This document shows positions 5,044-6,749 of a stretch of 6,749 bases of DNA, in pieces. A program made the translations under genes and the position numbers. The stretch spans positions 1-6,749 of the forward strand of contig JBBRGB010000196.1 in assembly GCA_038241095.1 (NCBI GenBank). The letters run 5' to 3'. The DNA comes from JBBDMX01 sp038241095. Lineage in GTDB: Bacteria > Planctomycetota > Phycisphaerae > Phycisphaerales > Phycisphaeraceae. The stretch's first letter is position 1, and the number at the start of each line of letters is the position of its first letter. The notes below the pieces were generated by a model. That model was not told where the DNA came from and made no database searches. It worked only from the letters and a program-made list of their open reading frames with translations.

Positions 5044-6540
5044 ATGCCCGGTAATATCCCCCCTATTTCCCACTCCGGGCCTTTGACAAAGCCCGGCCAC
5101 AAGCCGACTTTTTCACCCCTGACGGCCCTATCAAGCTTGCGTTTGGCGTTTCCGCGCCGCGAAATCCCACCCGCCACGCCCGTCGCCGCCATCGCGCCGG
5201 ATTGCCGGCACTACCGCGGCGACAAGCCCTGCCTCCACAACCGCCTCTGCCAAGGCTGCGGCCATTACGACCCGTTCGCCCATCGCCTGTGCATCATCAA
5301 ACTCGGCGCCTTGGGCGATGTCATTCGCACGCTGTGCATTTTGCCGGAGCTTCGCCGACGTTATGCCGAGGCCCACATCACTTGGGTGAGTTTGCCGTCG
5401 GGTTGCCGCATGATTCAGGGGCATCCGTTGATTGATCGCGTGCTGGGTTTTGATGCCCTCACCGCGATGATGCTTTCGCAGGAGAGCTTTGACACGGTGA
5501 TTTGTCTGGACAAGGAGCCGGCCCCGTGCGCCTTGGCGATGTCGTTGTTCGCCAAGAGGAAGCTGGGCGTGGGGCTTTCGCCACAGGGGACGCCGGTGCC
5601 GTTGAACCCCGAGGCCGAGGGTTATTTTCATTTGGGACTGTCGGATGAATTGAAGTTCCGTGTCAATGAGCGTGGCTATCCGCAACTGGCTTGCGAGGCG
5701 CTGGGGCTGACCTGGCGCGGCGAGCGTTACACGTTGCCGGCCAATGCGGCGTTGCGCGATCGGGCGCGGTTGCAACTGGCGGGGCGTGGCTGGCGGCCGG
5801 GCGTGTTGACCTTGGGGGTCAACGTCGGGGCGGGGGATGTTTTTGCCAACAAGATGTGGCCTGTGTCGCGGATTGTGGATGTGCTGCGACTGGTGTTGGA
5901 ACGCGACGCTTCGTTGCAGGTGCTGCTTTTGGGGGGGCCAAGGGAGCGCGGGATTGTGGATGGGATTTTGGGAGAGATGTCGCAATGTTTGGGGGGAGAT
6001 TTGTCTAGGGGGACTCCCAGCCGCGGAGCGGCTGGGCTTTCAGGGGGAGGCACGGACGCGGTTTCGCGGGGGAAGGTGGAGAGGGTTATTGACGCGGGGT
6101 GTGAGCACGAGGAAGCGATGTTCGCGGCGGTGGTGGATGCGTGCGATGTTTTGTTCACCGGCGACACGATGGCGATGCACGTGGGCGTGGCGCTGGGCAA
6201 GCAGGTCGTGGCGTTTTTGGGGCCGACCTGCGAGCAGGAAATCGACCTTTTTGGCCGGGGTGAAAAGCTGGTGGCCAAGGTGGCCTGCGGGCCTTGCTAC
6301 AAGCGGCAGTGCGACCGGAGGGACGCCTGCATCGAGGCAATTGCGCCTGCGGAGGCGGTGGAGGCGATTTTTCGCAGTGTGGCGATTTGCCGTACGGGTT
6401 TGACGGATGTGCAAACACAGCGTGGCGCGGTGGGGATGTGCGGGGTGGATCCAACGGGCGGGCTGACGCCCGCCGCCAAACAGAGTTTGACACCCGCAGC
6501 CAAACGGGAGTTCTCGTTGCCGGTTCGCCGCGCGGGGTGA
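5044..6540 (+). CDS. Glycosyltransferase family 9 (heptosyltransferase-like) with cysteine clusters and repeat-derived inserts
   Basis: GT9 enzymes transfer a sugar such as ADP-heptose onto LPS or a related surface glycan at the inner membrane. Read from ATG 5044 it has 498 aa. The core starts at IIKLGALGDVIRTLCILPELRRRY (84-107), the N-terminal Rossmann signature. LQVLLLGGPRERG (291-303) and VLFTGDTMAMHVGVALGKQVVAFLGPT (369-395) form the donor-binding C-terminal half. CGPCYKRQC (415-423) plus C429 is typical of the family's end. An N-terminal cluster, C54-x8-C63-x5-C69-x2-C72, precedes the core and may bind metal. Residues about 313-344 and 452-498 look non-homologous and coincide with palindromic or tandem repeat DNA. 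The start is uncertain: TTG 5008 is open in frame, conserved sequence begins only near 5194, and the first 50 residues are proline-rich and may be partly untranslated. The ligase-like gene follows after 27 bp. Confidence 0.87.
   Translation: MPGNIPPISHSGPLTKPGHKPTFSPLTALSSLRLAFPRREIPPATPVAAIAPDCRHYRGDKPCLHNRLCQGCGHYDPFAHRLCIIKLGALGDVIRTLCILPELRRRYAEAHITWVSLPSGCRMIQGHPLIDRVLGFDALTAMMLSQESFDTVICLDKEPAPCALAMSLFAKRKLGVGLSPQGTPVPLNPEAEGYFHLGLSDELKFRVNERGYPQLACEALGLTWRGERYTLPANAALRDRARLQLAGRGWRPGVLTLGVNVGAGDVFANKMWPVSRIVDVLRLVLERDASLQVLLLGGPRERGIVDGILGEMSQCLGGDLSRGTPSRGAAGLSGGGTDAVSRGKVERVIDAGCEHEEAMFAAVVDACDVLFTGDTMAMHVGVALGKQVVAFLGPTCEQEIDLFGRGEKLVAKVACGPCYKRQCDRRDACIEAIAPAEAVEAIFRSVAICRTGLTDVQTQRGAVGMCGVDPTGGLTPAAKQSLTPAAKREFSLPVRRAG
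5075..5096. repeat. Inverted repeat near the start of the GT9 gene
   Basis: CCGGGC (5075-5080) and GCCCGG (5091-5096) are perfect complements, and the inner TTTG...CAAA sequence extends the symmetry around one bulged C. The hairpin falls just inside the GT9 reading frame if translation begins at 5044. If the true start is further downstream it would instead lie in the 5' leader. Its TTGACA (5083-5088) looks like a -35 box, but no -10 box is correctly spaced. Confidence 0.5.
6007..6048. repeat. Palindromic element inside the GT9 coding sequence, flanked by 7-bp direct repeats
   Basis: CCCAGCCGC (6016-6024) and GCGGCTGGG (6028-6036) form a perfect 9-bp stem with loop GGA. AGGGGGA occurs on both sides (6007-6013 and 6042-6048). 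The segment encodes a glycine/serine/arginine-rich stretch (about residues 322-335) with no counterpart I know in GT9 enzymes, placed between the LLGGP block and the VERVIDAG block. The look is that of a small REP-like palindrome accommodated in frame. The G-rich flanks could match by chance. Confidence 0.6.
6457..6474. repeat. Palindrome in the 3' part of the GT9 gene
   Basis: GGCGGGC (6457-6463) and GCCCGCC (6468-6474) form a perfect 7-bp stem with a TGAC loop. It lies past the conserved GT9 domain and overlaps the first unit of the 24-nt tandem repeat. The pattern resembles dispersed palindromes of GC-rich genomes; that comparison is from memory. Confidence 0.55.
6463..6510 (+). repeat. 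Two 24-nt tandem units encoding LTPAAK repeats at the GT9 C-terminus
   Basis: Unit one (6463-6486) encodes LTPAAKQS and unit two (6487-6510) encodes LTPAAKRE. The first 19 nt agree at 16 positions, so this is a DNA-level duplication and not just a similar peptide. The unit is a multiple of three and keeps the frame. Confidence 0.7.
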
Positions 6541-6567
6541 GGCCTTGCCTGTTGATCGTTGTATGCC

Positions 6568-6749
6568 ATGTTGCATTTTCTTCTTTTATCGCTGCTGACT
6601 TTCGCCGCTGCTCTGGGCGCGGTGGGGGATGTGTTTTGGGCACTGCTGCTCTATTACACCTTGGCGGTGCTGCGGCCGCAGTATCTTTGGGCTTGGTCCT
6701 TGCCCACGGAAGTGCGTTGGTCACTCTTGGCGGCGGTGCTGGTCATCGC
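6568..6749 (+). CDS. O-antigen-ligase-like integral membrane protein, N-terminal part (runs off the window)
   Basis: The first 60 codons are visible, with no stop before the window edge. A strongly hydrophobic segment covers residues about 2-17 and merges with a second (about 21-34). These are followed by AVLRPQYLWAWSLP (32-45) and a third hydrophobic stretch beginning near residue 50. The phrase L-R-P-Q-x-L-W-x-W resembles the early region of large O-antigen ligase/polymerase-family (Wzy_C) proteins, which join polysaccharide to its lipid carrier or polymerise it in the inner membrane. The diagnostic Wzy_C region would lie beyond the window. The gene starts 27 bp after the GT9 stop, so an operon is likely and fits a surface-glycan role. 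No good ribosome-binding site precedes ATG 6568; in-frame TTG 6559 is an alternative. Any other polytopic membrane protein is possible. Confidence 0.5.
   Translation, partial: MLHFLLLSLLTFAAALGAVGDVFWALLLYYTLAVLRPQYLWAWSLPTEVRWSLLAAVLVI

Noticed and set aside
5083..5088. Perfect TTGACA as a -35 promoter element
   Set aside because: No -10-like hexamer lies 16-18 nt downstream, and the hexamer is part of an inverted repeat within the likely GT9 frame.
4879..5100. Possible N-terminal extension of glyQS by 74 codons
   Set aside because: The frame is open but the extension lacks GlyRS features, and a good AAGG site precedes ATG 4878.
5131..5985. Minus-strand open frame (284 codons) opposite the GT9 gene
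   Set aside because: The sense strand encodes clear GT9 motifs; the antisense product is His/Gln/Arg-rich and featureless.
1..6749. tRNA, rRNA, CRISPR array, insertion sequence or phage attachment site
   Set aside because: I saw no cloverleaf, rRNA signature, spaced direct-repeat array, transposase gene or integrase anywhere in the window.

Overview
The window is a GC-rich chromosomal segment of ordinary bacterial genes. The mix suggests the PVC superphylum, most likely Planctomycetota: a DUF1570-type exported metallopeptidase, a formylglycine-type sulfatase, a single-chain dimeric glycyl-tRNA synthetase with an enlarged zinc-domain insert, a cysteine-rich GT9 glycosyltransferase, and the start of an O-antigen-ligase-like membrane protein. 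That assignment is an inference from gene content; there is no rRNA or tRNA here to test it.

Layout. Bases 1-96 are the 3' end of accD (fatty-acid synthesis). A 434-aa secreted gluzincin follows at 132-1436 on the same strand. It converges on a minus-strand pair, glyQS (4878-3190) then a cytosolic-type sulfatase (3095-1581), separated by 94 bp. A divergent region of 165 bp (4879-5043) separates glyQS from a plus-strand cell-envelope pair: a GT9 glycosyltransferase (5044-6540) and, 27 bp downstream, the first 60 codons of a multi-spanning protein resembling O-antigen ligases. No gene-free stretch exceeds 300 bp; the two largest gaps are 1437-1580 (144 bp) and 4879-5043.

How the genes relate. 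GT9 and the ligase-like gene plausibly work together in building surface polysaccharide or LPS. The accD, glyQS, peptidase and sulfatase genes have no evident shared pathway, so this looks like a mosaic of housekeeping and envelope genes, not a dedicated system. I found no new defence, mobile or biosynthetic system.

The unexplained signals lie mainly in small repeated DNA. These are: a four-copy heptamer repeat upstream of the peptidase's membrane segment, where a copy-number change would shift the frame; a 9-bp palindrome embedded in frame in the GT9 gene, with 7-bp direct repeats either side; a second palindrome plus a 24-nt tandem repeat that encode the GT9 C-terminal tail; several poly-G tracts in the same gene; and a possible dispersed-repeat remnant in the convergent gap.
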